Assembly: GCF_963678635.1 (NCBI RefSeq)
Contig: NC_087065.1
Coordinates: 39,035,599 to 39,099,598, forward strand
Reading direction: 5' to 3'
DNA from: Symsagittifera roscoffensis
Lineage: Eukaryota; Xenacoelomorpha; Acoela; Convolutidae
Length of the DNA: 64,000 nt
Positions 14,101 to 29,100 of the stretch are shown here, piece after piece (the first letter of the stretch is position 1; each line of letters opens with the position of its first letter). The notes under the pieces are model-generated. The model worked only from the letters and a program-made list of their open reading frames with translations, was not told where the DNA came from and made no database searches. A program made the position numbers and the translations under genes.

Positions 14101-17100
14101 CTATTCATGGTACGCCGGTTTCATTGACCTGTAAATTAATTTGAAGTCTTGGACTAGATGACTTCAATTAAAAAAAATTAAGTATTTAATTTTACTATAA
14201 TGTGAAAGTGAGATTACCCTTTAGATCCAAAAGTGGAATGCAGGGATTGTGATCAGTTGTTTTTCACTGAAAGCGAAATGGAAATTCACTGGTCTGAAGT
14301 CCACGGTTCGACCTTTTGCTCCTACTTTCTGCAAATTGTAAAATTGTGACTGAATAATGAATGAAAATTGTTTTCAGAGAAGAAGCATGTTTGCAAGAAA
14401 TGCGGAGAGGCATTCTTTGAAGAAAGTGAACTGCTGCAACATAAACCAATTCACGGTAAGATAAACTAACAGAGTTCCTTTAATAGGAAAGGCGAGTGTG
14501 TGTGTGGAGGGGAGTTGAGATAACTTACTCATTTTTACGTCTTCCTTCTTGCTTATTGATTGAATATCAAAAGCATTAGTCTACAAAATTCAAACTTTGA
14601 AGAAGCAAATATTGCAAATGCTTGTATTCTAAACAAAGTAATTTTACAATGTTATAGAACCCCAAATAAAATGCGTGGCCGACAAGTGCAATTGGAAGTT
14701 CTTCTCCGATGAAGACAACGAGCAACACTTTGAGTTATATCACAGTGAGTTAGATTAAACTTCTAGGGGTAGCTAGGTTAGGTCCAGTCAATAATCCTTA
14801 ACTATAATCCAGCGCCGTCATTTCTTTAAAAAATATATTACCTTTGAAGTCCAACTGTTTGCTGAAGATCTGTTATACTTAGGATTCATTGCTTTTTTGG
14901 TTTCCAAAGAGATTAATTTGTCCTGTATACGTTTAGAACCTCATGTTAAGTGCTCGGAGTGTCCCAAAATGTTTTTCAACTGGGAGGAATTGGAACATCA
15001 CTACAGTTATGTCCACGGTCAGTCAAGTGCTGAAGAACTCTTTTCATTTGGCTCTTAAGAACTCCATAAATGTTGTCCAAAACAATTATATATCTCGCGT
15101 AGTAGTTGATTGATGAGCACCTATGTCATGATGAAGGCTTTTATAAAACTGAATTTTTTTTATTCGTTTTATGTTCTTCTTTTTTTTCAGCTGAGAAGTT
15201 CAAGTGTCCTAAATGTGATCAGTGGTTCATAAACATAGAAGACGTTAATCACCATCTACCAGTGCACGGTTAACAAACATTTTTTAAAAGTTTTAGCAAG
15301 CGTTGTCAAATCGGAATATAGTTTTTTTTCTGCTTTGGAAAGTTTTGACCAAAAACTGGCGTTCACTTTTTGCGCGATCACTCCTCAATACTAGTATACA
15401 TTGAATGCAGCGATGAAATTTTTGGCAAAAACTTTTCGCTCTATTTTGGTAGAGCTCGGAAAATCAAATTGGTCAACTTATCAAATATGTTCAAAAGACA
15501 AGCCTCCTGAGAACAAAATACGTACTATGTTTCAATTATGCTAACGAGTTTTTTGTTGCAGTATACAAAGCTGATGTCGATCATCAGAAAAAAATGAACA
15601 AAACAGATAACTCTAAACAAAAATTTCACAAAGCGGGACAAAATTAAAAGATCAAGACTTAAGTTCACTAGAACTAATAGGGTTTTTAGGCATTTACTAT
15701 GCCAATGCCAAACAGTGGTTAAAAACAAAAAATAGGCAAGAATAAAATATCAGTTTGAGCTGATTTTGAAATTTAACATCACAATCCAAGTAGCCTTGAA
15801 ATTTCGACCAGATTTCTCATTAGTTTTGATGTTTTCTCTTAGATCCTCAGATTAGCTGTCCAGAATGTGGAGAAAAGTTTTTCACAGAAGATCGAATGCG
15901 TGAGCATAAAACTGTCCACGGTAAGACGAAAAACATCATACTTTCCAAAAACCAAAAACCTATAAATGAATAACGCGTCGTTTGCTTGTGCGACTTTAGT
16001 TATCTTTCAATTCGCTCTAGTTACCTTAAAAAGAAAAATTGCTTTTGTCTAACTTGCCCAAATCTGTTTCAGAGAAACCGTTCATTTGCCCAGACTGCCC
16101 TGAGTCATTTTATACAGAGAAAGAACTGAACAGGCATACAGTTATTCATAGTAAGTTCAGTCAGATGGCAAGTGAGTTGTCAAAAACGGCAAGTAGTGAG
16201 TACATGCGTGACGAGTCATCATGGTGCGAATGAATAAGTGGTTTTCACTCATGGTATTGTTCTGTTCGTTTTCCATTGTTTTGTTTCAGATTTAGGGGAC
16301 TTAGCGGATTTAGGGGACCTTAGGGGATTTAATTGTAACTTAGAGGATTTTTCGGGTTTTAGATTTGACCCTCTGACCACCCAAAGGGTCCTCTTTGTTA
16401 ATAGTCAATTTTGGCCGATCTACCCTTAGACTTTCTAAAAGCGCTTTCAACGCCAAAATATGTAAACAAAATATATTACCAAGATTATATTTTCTGATCT
16501 TTATACTTTTTTAGAGTATCGTGTGCCTGAGCTCAAATGCAAAACATAATAACCTTAAAATGTTGAAAATATTTCAGTTTGCAGAACTAAATTCTATGGA
16601 GTGTTATGCACTTACTTTTAATGTTCAACGCGTAAATACAAGTATTTGGGAGCATCAAAAAAATCCAGCGTTCAGCGCACTTGCACATTCATTCCAAAAT
16701 GAATTCCGACGAGCTAATGTTTTCATTAATTTTCTAGTAGACTAGAATTTTTTTTAGTCTTCAACAATCTTTGAAACTAGTTTACGATTAAAGCATCTTT
16801 ACTTTTGTTCCAACCATTAAATCAGGTACCATAAATAATTTTTGGAATGGGTCGAGTGATATATCATTTTAAAAAACTTTCAGTCTTGATTCGAATGACG
16901 TTATAAAATTTTCAAAAAATATCCAAGTGTTGAGAAATTATAGCAATTTAGTTTAATTTCGAGCGAATAACGCGATCAAGTAACGTTCATTATATTAAAA
17001 TTTTCTCTTTTTTTAGAATTTAAGGCTAAAAAAACTTGATTTTACTCTAAAGAAAACTAGTTTTGGATGTTTCATTCAGCGCTTGTTTAGCAATAAAGGT

Positions 17101-20100
17101 TTTCTTAAAAGATTTTAAGCTATTGTACAAAAAAAGAAATTTAAATAAAATAACTGATTAAATATTTTCTTCCCATTTTTGTGTTTGGTATTCTTTTATT
17201 GGAGAAAAATGTTGTCAATATTGCGAAATTCACTTACTTTCTACTTTTTTATAATTCTCAAATAATACCACGCACTAAAAATGACATTAATCTGAAGAAA
17301 AAAAAACTATTTCTTCTAATTTTTTTAATGAGTTTTGTCGGAACAGTATGTGCTACTTGCACAGCAACCGGCTATCCTTATTTTGTATTAGTTTTTCTCG
17401 TTTTATTGTCTTGAAGGTTATGACTTAATAGTTGTGCTCGGTGTGTTTTTTTTGCCTGACCTAGTTTGAATTTTTGACCCGCCACTTTTGAACGGAGTTT
17501 TTTGCACATTTAAAAAGTATTAAAAATTTCAGCTCAAATTTTCTAAGATATTTCATTTGTGAAAATTTGTTCAAAAACTTACAATGTTTTGATAACTGGC
17601 AAAATGGGACAATCAATTTGCGATATAATCGGCTGCTACGAGTTTTTCGGTCACGTTTCACTTTTGTTTCTTTAGAACCTCAGCTGAAGTGTCCCAAATG
17701 CACCGAGATGTTCTTCACGCAGGAAGAAGTTGATGTCCACTTGCCGATCCATAGTAAGAATACACCAAAATCAACCAAAATTAGCTCCAAAATAAATACG
17801 CCTTCTTATCTTATGGCGTGCATTTAATTCCCGCATTACAACTAAAAGAGTGCTCCAAGTTAAAAATTTACGCTAATTATTTATTGATGCTAATCAAGCA
17901 TTCATTTATGTTTGTAGAGCCGCAAGTGAAATGCATCAAATGTGAAGAAATGTTCTTTTCGATTGAAGAAATGGAAGCACATCTGCCTATTCATTGTAAG
18001 TTAGCTTCGAAAACTCCCTCATCGAGTTTTTATAAAGAAATATTTTTTTTTTGATTTATCAGCCTTTTAGAATGATTCTAAAGGGATCCAAAATGGTGTA
18101 TCTGACAGTAGACATAAATATAATCCAGATTTAACAAATGAAATGTTCAAAATAACAGCTATTAAAATAAACGTTCAAAATAAACGCTATCCATTATTAG
18201 ATTATCTAGGAAACTGTTTGCCTTATCACATTTTCCAATTTTATTAATTTCAGTCGTGAAGAAAGCCGCTCCTCCACCACCACCCCCTGAACCCGAGTTC
18301 GTGCCTCCGCCGGTATGAAATAACTTTGTATTATCAAATAGATGAAAAGTGTCCAAAGCAAAATAGACAAAAAGTGACTATTGAAAGCACGAAAAAAAAT
18401 GCTTACGTCTGTTTGGACTTATGTACAGTAGAGTGAACTCGATCTAGACAAAGTTATTTTTAAAAAATTGCTAGATGTTTTCCTTATTTTGGCAAGTTTT
18501 TTTTTCAATTTCTGTCTCACAGCAAAAACGGGTTATTTGAAACAAAGAAAGGAGTAAATTTTTCGATTTTCCATGAAAGGGGTTTGAAGAAAAAATGTTT
18601 TTTACCATTACCAAACACCACAAAAATTATTTGGATTTGCATATCATATGCCCATCTTTTTATATGCGTTTAAAATGCCTTTAAACTGCCCTTTTAAAAA
18701 TCCGTCCGCATGATATGTCTGGATTCACCCTTGCCCAGATAAATAAACTCGGTTTCCTGCTTGGTTTTCACTTATACGTTTACAACAGACATTTACAAAT
18801 CTTTATTTAAAAAGAAATTCAAAAAAGATCTCGAACTACAGTATTGAAAAAAGTAAAACTCAGTGGTGAAAAAATGACTGAAATAATTTTTCCTAACATC
18901 CAAATTTATACTACCCAAACAGTTTTTAATAAACTGCCGAGCAGTAATGCGTTGGTATGGTAAAAATAAAAACTTCGGTGTATGTTCTTAGCTCAATAAA
19001 CAACACTCGACAGTTTCAAGCAAAAAAACGTTTGCATATCCTTTTTTGATAATATAACTAAATCATTCATAACGAATAATTAGCTGAATAAAGTAGCTTT
19101 AATTCACTTTTCTGTCCGATGATTTTTTTTGCATTAACAGATCGATAGTTTTTATTTGTATTTAAGCGTATTTTTTGCCTCTGGCTGAACTTTGTTGATT
19201 GAATTGGTTTTGTTTACTTTTCAGCTGCCAGAGCTAACTGAAGAAGAAACCGTTGAGCTGGTTAGTCAATTTCATCGTTTTTTATTTCACAGCTCTTAGC
19301 CCTTTTACTCAGTGTTGCATTATGGTGTTATGTTTTTCATCACAACAAAATATCTCAAGTTAAGGCCCTTTATCTGTAGACAAGGAGCAAGATATAGCTT
19401 TGTTAATACTAAGCGATTTAACCTTTTATTTTTAGCTTGAAAAGCTTTTTCTGGTTAATCAGAGTAATCAGACACATGTCCGCTTCTCTGAAGCTTAAAA
19501 CCTCTGGCGCTGTTGACTCGTGAGTAGATCTTTAATGAGCGTCGTTTAAACGAGAAATGTGATCCTTGAGCTACCAAAATCTTGAATCAAGTGCTGATGC
19601 ACTAGCCGCTCGAATAATGCCAAAATCTGAAGGTATCTTAGAGAAAAAAAAGTCATGACATCTTCAATGCTTCAAAGACATCTTCGAAGATAGGCTTTTA
19701 AAAGTAATCAAAATCTATTGTCAATAAGCTTATATCTTTCGTTTCCTTCTTGTTTTGAAATTTTTTGAAAACAGTCCATATAATATAATTCTTTTCTTCT
19801 TTTTTAAACTGTCGAAATCAGTTTTTAACTCAAAATATTGTTAAAGAACAAAGCAGCACAGGTGTTAACTAGCGCAGAAGGTTGGAATGTCCTCACAGCT
19901 ATAATGTGTTCGCGACAGAACACAGTCGTGGCGCAAGCATCCGACGAGGAAATCCGAAAAGCCGTCTCGTTTATTCTCACTCGCCAAAACACGAGTGCCG
20001 CATCCCGATGCTCGAGTAGCGTCATCGCGACTCCTCGGAGTTGCGACGAGGAGTACTCGCTGTCAGTCGCCTCGTGCGGCCCCGGTGATCGGGACTCGGA

Positions 20101-23100
20101 TATTCGCGAGCCGGTGAAAACTCGCGATGACGAAGTCTATGAGGCTCTCGTTAAAGAGTTGTCACTGTACTCGATCTCAGAGCAACCGGTGTGAACAAAT
20201 AGATATAGGCAATGAAATAAAGTAGTCAGTTGGGACAAAATTTTTGGGCTTATAAAGTTTATGTAGGTCCGTAAAACTGTACCGTTCATTAGCTAATATT
20301 TTTCTTGAGGATTGATGATCCTTTGTTTGTAGCATGTTTTATCTATCATTTGCGCGATTCGATGTTGAACTATGCCAGTTCAACTCTTTTTTTTAGCTTG
20401 GTTCTTCTATTCAATTTTAGATGAGCTGTCGAAAGGTGTGCACTGAAATTGACTTCTATTTTCTGGAAGATTTTTGTGTTTGCTTTTTTGTAGCTGAAAT
20501 AGTTATTTAGTCAAATTTCTAGCTGAAAAATTAGCTAAAGTGTTCTTGAAACTGATCAATTCTTATAATCAACTCTAAATGACAGGTCTGTGTGTGTAGG
20601 TTGTCGAGGAAACTAAAATACCGACGCCTGTTCCTGAACGAGAATTAGACCCTCATCTGAAACCACGACCAGCTCCACGAAGAAAGTTAGTGTGACATAT
20701 AAACTAACCATCATATGATTTGAAATCTACAGAAAAAATGGGAAAAACTTATTTTTAGCGAGAACAGTATTTTCACGTTTGATGCCCAAAATGTTGCGAA
20801 AAGCTTGCAAAAAGACTAAGAACGGATCTATGATTTTCTTGATGGAGGAGGGATTTCAAAAAAATTTAAAAATTTGACCGACCTTTTCTATGTCGACTAA
20901 ATTGGACGTTTCAGGCACTTTTTGCAAAACTCCGGCTCTACCCCTCGCCTGTTTCGAGCGCCCCGCCCCTAAATCCGCCCCTGGAAAAAATTGAATGATT
21001 CTTTAAAACACTACTTGGGGGCTAGAAGCTGATAGACTAAATAGTGTCTTATTCGTTTTAATATTGATTGTGCATTTTTCTCTGCAGACTACCCAAATTC
21101 AAGAAGCCACCGAGGACTGCGATACCCCCTTCGAGGATGGAGCCAGAGCCAACTCACGATCCCTTGGATTACCTCGCCAAATACTGCATCATTGTGTAAG
21201 TCATCAAAATGAAAGATGTAGGGGTGAGCGAGGGTAAGGGAAGGAAGTCTGTCACATTTTTCAACGGCTTGTCACAATCTGCGTAAGCCCTGACAAACCG
21301 TTGAGAAACTTTTTGAAGGTATTTACTCGTTATTTTGGAAGCAAAGCATAAAAGCACGAGGGTAAAAGTCTGCCTATTGAATATGGACTGCATATAATTG
21401 ATAAAATTTCATTAGGCAAATTTTAAAGGTGACGTCACAAAGCCATATGTCTCCATTGAACTGAAGAGCAATGAAACGGCCGCCCGCCTTGATAAAAAAT
21501 AGGTGATCTTTCGGCATCCCCGATACCACCGCTGTCGAAAAGGCAGAATCTGTGTTTCGGTAGGTCAGAATTCCTATCAACGGTTGGTTGGGTCACGGGT
21601 AATTCCACTGTTTCTTGTCGTTTTAGAGCTCTGAGTATTGCAAATCGAGAGCGTAAAGCTAGTTGCACAGCTTTTTTTTTCCACAAAGTATTGCAGGCAA
21701 TTTGCAATTATACTGCTGTTTACGGGCACTTGCTGGATTTTGGTGTTTTGTTTTTTCTTCCGAATTAGAGTTTCGCATGTCCGACTGACCAGAGAATACT
21801 TCGTGGCTGTGGTCATTGCGCGAGGAAACTAGATCATCGCCAAATGTAATAGCCGTCTCCTCGCATGTGTGGGAGTGCCATATCTTGAAAAGTTTAAGTG
21901 TTCGTTTCCGTTTTCGCTTTTTCTTTTCTGTATTCTCGTGGCCACCAATAATAAGAGTGGAACATTTGCGTTGCGATAATCCCCAAGAGCTTTGGCTCAT
22001 TTTGTGTAGCATTTTTGAATGATAAAAAGACAGATTGAAGCAACGTTTGCTTTCCTTCTACCGGAAAATTGCGTATTAAACTTAATTAATTATTATAACA
22101 TACAATCTTTAGGCAAAGCTGGATTTTGCAACTCAATTGATTCTTAAAATTTGGTTTTAAATGAATTAACACGTGCAGGGTAAAATATGATAGTTTGGTA
22201 TATACTAACGCTTGCTAATCGCAAGCGTAATTAGTACATCAAAGAATAAATTCAATTCCTACACAATTGAGCCTAAGATAAATTAGCTTAGGGTAAAAAA
22301 GAAAATGTAGGGCAGAATGGCATAGGCCAATTTAGAGCATAGGTCAAAATGGTATAGGGCAATTTGGTAGAGTATAAAATGGAATAAGTTAATCTGTCCC
22401 GCTACCAGGGGTTCAGTGGAAAAGTTTATTTTTAAAGGTTCGACGCAGCTGTTAAAGCACTCTTGTAGCCAGATTTTTATCACATCAAGTTTGAGCAGCG
22501 GCTAGGCACTCTGGTACAATTTTATTTATTGATGAACACGAAAAATAGCATTAGATTTGCGCCTACGAAAAATGGAGAAGACAATAGCAAACAGATTACA
22601 ACTTCAGTTTTAACATTTACAAGTTTACAAGATTCCGTTTTAATTGTATTCCATTTGCAGGAAGGACCGTGTTCCCCTGTACAAGAAGGTGTTTCGGGAC
22701 ACATTGGAAAGACAGAAGAGCAGGATGGGCATAGACTATGAGGACGAAGAAGACGAAGTGGTCAACAAATTCCGACTCATGCGGAGAGCCAAATCGGGAG
22801 GTAAACTTAATACGGAACTCAGCAGTACTTAAATGATTATAAAGAACTGAAGTTTAAAAAGACAAACCAGTTACGCATCTTTCTTTGGTGGGAGCTGGTA
22901 ATAATTTTGCAAAAAATGAAAAAGTGTTTTTTTTCCTTCCTCGGAAAAGACGATGAAGACTAATACTGCGTTTATTAAGCGACTGATTATGTTTGAATTT
23001 TTTTCCAAACTTTTCAAAATGCCAAAACAACTGATTCAAAAATTGACCCATCTAAATTTAGTTTGATATTGTTCGATAAACCTTATACTTTTTGTTCGAT

Positions 23101-26100
23101 AAGCCTTTAACAAGATAACAGTGTCCTAATTGCTCTTCACAAACAATGAGACCATCTGAAATTTCTCTACCATTTTTTTCGTCTTTCCAGCTATCAAAGT
23201 TGACCCCGAGACAGGTGAGTTGAGTGACCCCACAGTGTCGATCGTGAACCCAGATGACCTTCCGAAGACAGAGGGCGAAGAGGACGATGGACCTCAGAGG
23301 GAGGAATTCGAAGGAGATTTTGACCCCAGACTGAATGTGGATCTGGAATTGACAAAAAAATCTGTGGAGTATGAGCACTACTTGGTAAGAATTTGTAAAT
23401 TCTGATTATTTTAACAATAGAGGATAACTCAAACGCAAATTTCATTGGTTGCGGTTAGAAGGAAGGGCCGTTTGCGCTATCTCGCATTGTATAAATAAAT
23501 TACCAAGAAAATATCTAGATTGTGTATTGCAAACTTTGCAAAACGATGCAATGAAAGTCCTTAAAGTTGGTTTTTGAAACCATTAACCGTAAACGATTAT
23601 CGCTAAGCGATAAGCATGGGCATTGCAACATGATACTAAATTTTTCCCGTTAGTTTTTTTTTTACAGAATTCATCTGTTTATTTTATCAGAATACTGATT
23701 TTTCTATTAAATTTGGTAATTAAGCGCAGAGTTGACGAACTTTTATGCGTATGAGTTTCGAGGAGCGGGAACGTATAAGCTTTGAGTTTCATTTGGTTAG
23801 TGAATATTGATGCTATTTTAACGTTTGCCATTGTGTTTTATATATTTTTGCAAAAAAAATGCGAAAAAAAAATTAAAAAAAAAGACGTGCTTTGTAGTTT
23901 TTTGACATGTTTAATTAAACATACGTTATTTTTTTTGTTTTGGTGTTTTCGTCTCTTTTTCTGTCGGCTGGCTTACCATGTTAGCTTTGAGTATTTAGGT
24001 TTGAGTGTGGTCTGAGCATTTTCAGTGTAAGACTACACGACAAAATTAACGACCACCCATCTACAATTTTAACGTTATTCTACTACATCTAAGGTTCTTT
24101 CAGCCATTCTGTACCGCTTGCAATTTTTTCATCTAATTCAGTCGCCCTCTTAAAAAAAGTAATCGATACGGAAAAAGTGAATACATTTTTTGGAAAAAGT
24201 TTTGAGGTAGAGTAATTGCAACTCAACTCCCTCTTCTTTTTTTCCTATAAAATGAGCTTTTGGTTTTTGCTAGATGAATCAGCGGGAGCTGCTGAACAAG
24301 ATCAACTTCACAATCTCCAACATAGAGTCCAGACAAGTCAAGATGTCACAGGACAATATGCAGATGGAAAGTGAGTACTATTAACGAACTCAGTGAACTT
24401 ATTGTGTAATCATTGCATGAATAAATCAAAAGAGGGCAATTTTCTGCGCAGAAAATTAAGTACATCATTCAAAGATATTGAGAGCATGGAAAACTTGCAT
24501 GGCAGTAAATTTTTTATGGGATCGAGGATTTTTCTACTGCCACCTGAATGTCAATCAAAAACAAGGGTCGGACAGGATACTTTAAGATAGTAGCAAAGAT
24601 CCTTTAGAAAAAGTTAGCTACCAGATTTGAGAGAGTGGCGGTCAAAACATCGAATCCACGGAACACAATGTACCACAAAAATTTATTGTCCATTTTTGGA
24701 ATCTGTAGAAAAGTTTAGAGGCAGTATTCAATTCTGTTACGAGAGTGAGCCATTTTTACTGACTCCATTATACACCGTTTAAGACTTGTCTGCGGGATCC
24801 TTTAAGTTTAAGTTGTTCAGAGTCGATATTTTGATTTGTGTGATAAAAAACTGTCATTTTTTCAGAGGAAAGAGTTAAATTAATTTGTCAGTTTGCCCGA
24901 AATGAACTGAAAGAAGAACTGTTCCCCAAACCAGAGGCTGACTCTAAGAAGGGAGGCAAGAAGGGAGGAAAAGACAAGGGCAAAAAGGGCAAAGGGAAAG
25001 GAGGGAAGAAAGGGAAAGGCCCTGAGCCAGTGGAGTTTCCCGAGTGGATGAACACGGAGTTGGTTGAGGATGTGAAGAGTGATGAGTATGTGATGGCTAG
25101 ACTGGACGAAGACCAATGGTGGATGGTAAGTGTAAAGGGACGATGAACAGGCGAAGGTATCCAGCTCTTTGTCGAGGCAACCCATGATCGGAGCGGGGAA
25201 TCCCACATGGTTGAAGAACCGAATGCGCGAATTTTGTCAGCCTATACGAATTCATTATTCTTCAAACAAGCAATAAAATCAGTCAGTTTTGCATTGATTA
25301 AAGGGCATTGATTGGGTGAGAATTTTTGCACATTCGGTTCTTCGCTAATGAGACTAGACCGATTTGTGCTCGTTGCCCGAGGGCAAGGCAACAATTGTCA
25401 GAACAAGAAAGTTACCGACAAAAAGCATGAGTTGCTCAAAGAGGGGCTCAATTTCAGATGTCTACGTGTTTCAAAAAAATGGATTGATGAAATTAGCTTT
25501 TCTAAGAGACAATGAATGAAGTGAAGACACGTATTTCGTTCTTATTTTTTGGTTTTTTAAAAGTCTAAGAATTATGACACGCTCATATTGTATTGTTCGT
25601 GATTTGACTTCTGATTTCGTTTTAAAGTCAATTCAATATCATTTGGTATTAGAAGGCACATAACGCTCTACAATAACAAAATGCAGTTGGCTCAGCAGAC
25701 AATGTGAAGGACTGTAGTTTAAAAAAAGGTTTTTGTTTTTAAAAAATATCAGCAAAAATATTATTCATTGACCGTTTTCTTTGATTTGTTTTACTTCATG
25801 AAAAAAAGGGTCAATCATCATAAGGTTCTTGTAGCTCAAATAGTTTTAAGATGATGTTTTCAAAAATTAGAAATTCAAAAATGGTTTTAATTTTCTAGCA
25901 AATCAAAATAACACCATGAACCTTGTTTAGGAAAGCAACGGATTTAAAAGTGATTAAAGGCCGTTTGGAATCCTTTCTTAAATCTAAAACAACAAAATGA
26001 AAGTTTTGAACTTTTTTATGAATCACATCACACTATGGAAGTTTTAACTGTGGAAGTTTTAACACTGTGGTCAAATCAATTGCAAAACGGCAGAACAGTT

Positions 26101-29100
26101 GATCCACCCACAAAACGCTCGGAGTTTCAACCGCAGACTTTTTGAGGAAGGCGAACTCCTTGCTATATAACAAACGTTTTTTCAAGTAATTAGGAACATA
26201 ACAGATTTTTGGCATTGGTTTTTCATTATTAAACAAAAACTGATACACGGTAAAAATGTTTTATTGAAACAGCATAAGCCAGTTACTGCGTCAGTAGCTC
26301 AACATTTTCAGACCACTTGTGGTTTATTTGTGGTACAGAATTTGGGGTGAAATGAAACACCTATTTTTTTCGTTTTCATTGATCAGAACAACTAGAAAAC
26401 AAAATGAAAGTTTTGAATTTTTTTTTATGAATCACACAGTGGAAGTTTTAACTAGGTCAAATCATTTGCAAAACGGCAGAACAGTTGATCCACCCACAAA
26501 ACGCTCGGAGTTTCAACCGCTGACTTTTTGAGGAAGCCGAATTCCTTGCTATATAACAAACGTTTTTTAAAGTAATTAGGAACATAACAGATTTTTGGTA
26601 TTCTTTTTTTCATTATTAAGCAAAAGCTGATACACGGTAAAAATGTTTTATTGAAACAGCATAAGCCAGTTACTGCGTCAGTAGCTCAACATTTTCAGAC
26701 CACTCGAGGTTTATTTGTGGTACAGAATTTGGGGTGAAACGAAACACCTATTTTTTTCGTTTTCATTGGTCAGAACAACTAGAAAACAAAATGAAAGTTT
26801 TGAATTTTTTTTATGAATCACACAGTGGAAGTTTTAACTAGGTCAAATCAATTGCAAAACGGCAGAACACTTGATCCACCAACAAAACGCTCGGAGTTTC
26901 AACCCCTGACTTTTTGAGGAAGGCCAACTCCTTGCTATATAACAAACGTTTTTTAAAGTAATAAGGAACATAACAGATTTTTGGCATTGGTTTCTCATTA
27001 TTAAACAAAAACTGATACACGGTAAAAAAATTAAATTGAAACAGCATAAACCAGTTACTGAGTCAGTAGCTCAACATTTTCAGACCACATGTGGTTTATA
27101 TTTGTGGGTTTTTTTTGGTACAGAATTTGGGGTGAAATGAAACACCTATTTTTTTTTCGTTTTCATTGGTCAGAACAACTAGAAAACAAAATGAAAATTT
27201 TGATTTTTTTTATGAATCACATCACACAGTGGAAGTTTTAACTAGGTCAAATCAATTGCAAAACGGCAGAACAGTTGATCCACCCACAAAACGCTCGGAG
27301 TTTCAACCGCTGACTTTTTGAGGAAGCCGAATTCCTTGCTATATAACAAACGTTTTTTAAAGTAATTAGGAACATAACAGATTTTTGGCATTGTTTTTTC
27401 ATTATTAAGCAAAAGCTGATACACGGTAAAAATGTTAAATTGAAACAGCATAAGCCAGCTACTGCGTCAGTAGCTCAACATTTTCAGACCACTTTTGGTT
27501 TATTTGTGTTACATAATTTGGGGTGAAATGAAACACCTATTTTTTTCGTTTTCATTGGTCAGAACAACTAGAAAACGTTATTGTTTGAATTTTTACACTT
27601 GAAATAACCTAGATAAGACTTGATCAAGTTTTTTAGGACAACTGTTTGATTGAAAGGATTAAAGACAAAACTGAGAATACTAAAAACCTTATGTTTTTTT
27701 CATGTGTTGAACTCGTTCAAAACTTAAATAAACCTACGCTGAAATCTCAAATTTAAATATGCTGATTGCTCTATTTCCCGCCTTGAACTATATGCAATCA
27801 GTTTAGTTATATACAAAGTTGTTAAGAATTTCGACAAAAAACGACATTTTTTTATTAAAATATGGAATATTTTCAAAATTTGTATAGCTAGTTTTTGTTC
27901 GCATTGCTTAGTAGTGCATCTGCTTTGAAAGAAAGATTTCTTAAAACCGAGCAATAATTTTGTCATTGTTAAATTTTTTTTAATTAAAAAACTGACTAAA
28001 AAGTTACAGTTAGCTTCATCTATGGTACTTGTATGCAAAACTTGAAAGTTTATTTTTGACTGAAACTTGATTTTTTATTTGAGAGCATACATTTTGTAAG
28101 ATGAATAGCAACTGAGTCTAAAGCTAACAAACAGTATTGCAATTCGAACTTGCATACTATCGAAACTCTATTTGAAACGTTATGGATCATAGGCACAATT
28201 TTTTTTTCATAAATTTGCGTAATTTCTTAGTGATTCAGCTCATATTGCATAAAATTAAAAAACAAATTATGATTGAATTCCTACGTGTCATATTCACGTT
28301 TGGTGCTTGTTTTAATACCACCTAATGAGTGTAAATTTTTCAAGCTCTCTTTAACAAAACCATTTAAAGTTTCTAGGAATACGATGCTTTTTCTAAACTC
28401 AATCAACACCAAAAACAACTGAAATTGAGATTTTGGCAATAAAATTGAACCATTCTGCTTTTTTGTAGCATAAAATTTTGTCTCTTTTGCCAAAAAATTA
28501 AATAATTTTGTTTTCCATCAAAATGACACGCTCTGTTTTATAAAGTACGAATTAATTTTTTGCGTAGTTTTTCGGACTCTTTTGCGTAGTTACTATTTTT
28601 GCCAACAGCTGATATTTTAAAAACTAGTTCTCAAAATACGCAATTAGAATAACTATTTCAGCTGTTTTTTGTTGTAAATGTCTTGCGTTTTGCTTGTTGG
28701 GTTTTTGATCTATTCTTTTATCTGTTGGCCTATTTGGTGTTTTGACAACAAAATTTTAGGCAAAGGCTAGCAGTTAAAACTATCATTCGAGGTGCAGCAG
28801 AAAAAAAGCTGGGAAGTTATCAGAAGTAGAAAGAGAAAAATCCATCAAACGAAACAAAAATGTATGAAAAGAAAAGAAGAGGGTTGACTTTAAAAAAGAG
28901 AATAGCCAGTTATAAATAACTGTAAAAATTGACACTAAGAGGTAAAAAAAGCAAACAATATTTGACTAGACGACCGATGAGTCAAAAATTGTCATAAGTT
29001 TTTCCAAGAAAAGTTTTCATGTATCTCCAAGGTTTCAACCTTCTTTTCTCACTCACCGAAGCCCACACGCTGAAAATTATAAATTCGCCTTTCATAGCGA

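Noticed and set aside
16262-16437. Plus-strand frame with DLGDLADLGDLRG repeats after a tttcag
   Set aside because: The repetition comes from a ggatttagg-type minisatellite; the frame is not needed for phase and has no good donor.
24880-25208. Minus-strand frames of 106-108 codons, repeated at 30779-31121
   Set aside because: They are antisense to the Lys/Gly-rich exon copies; a purine-rich coding strand leaves its complement open.
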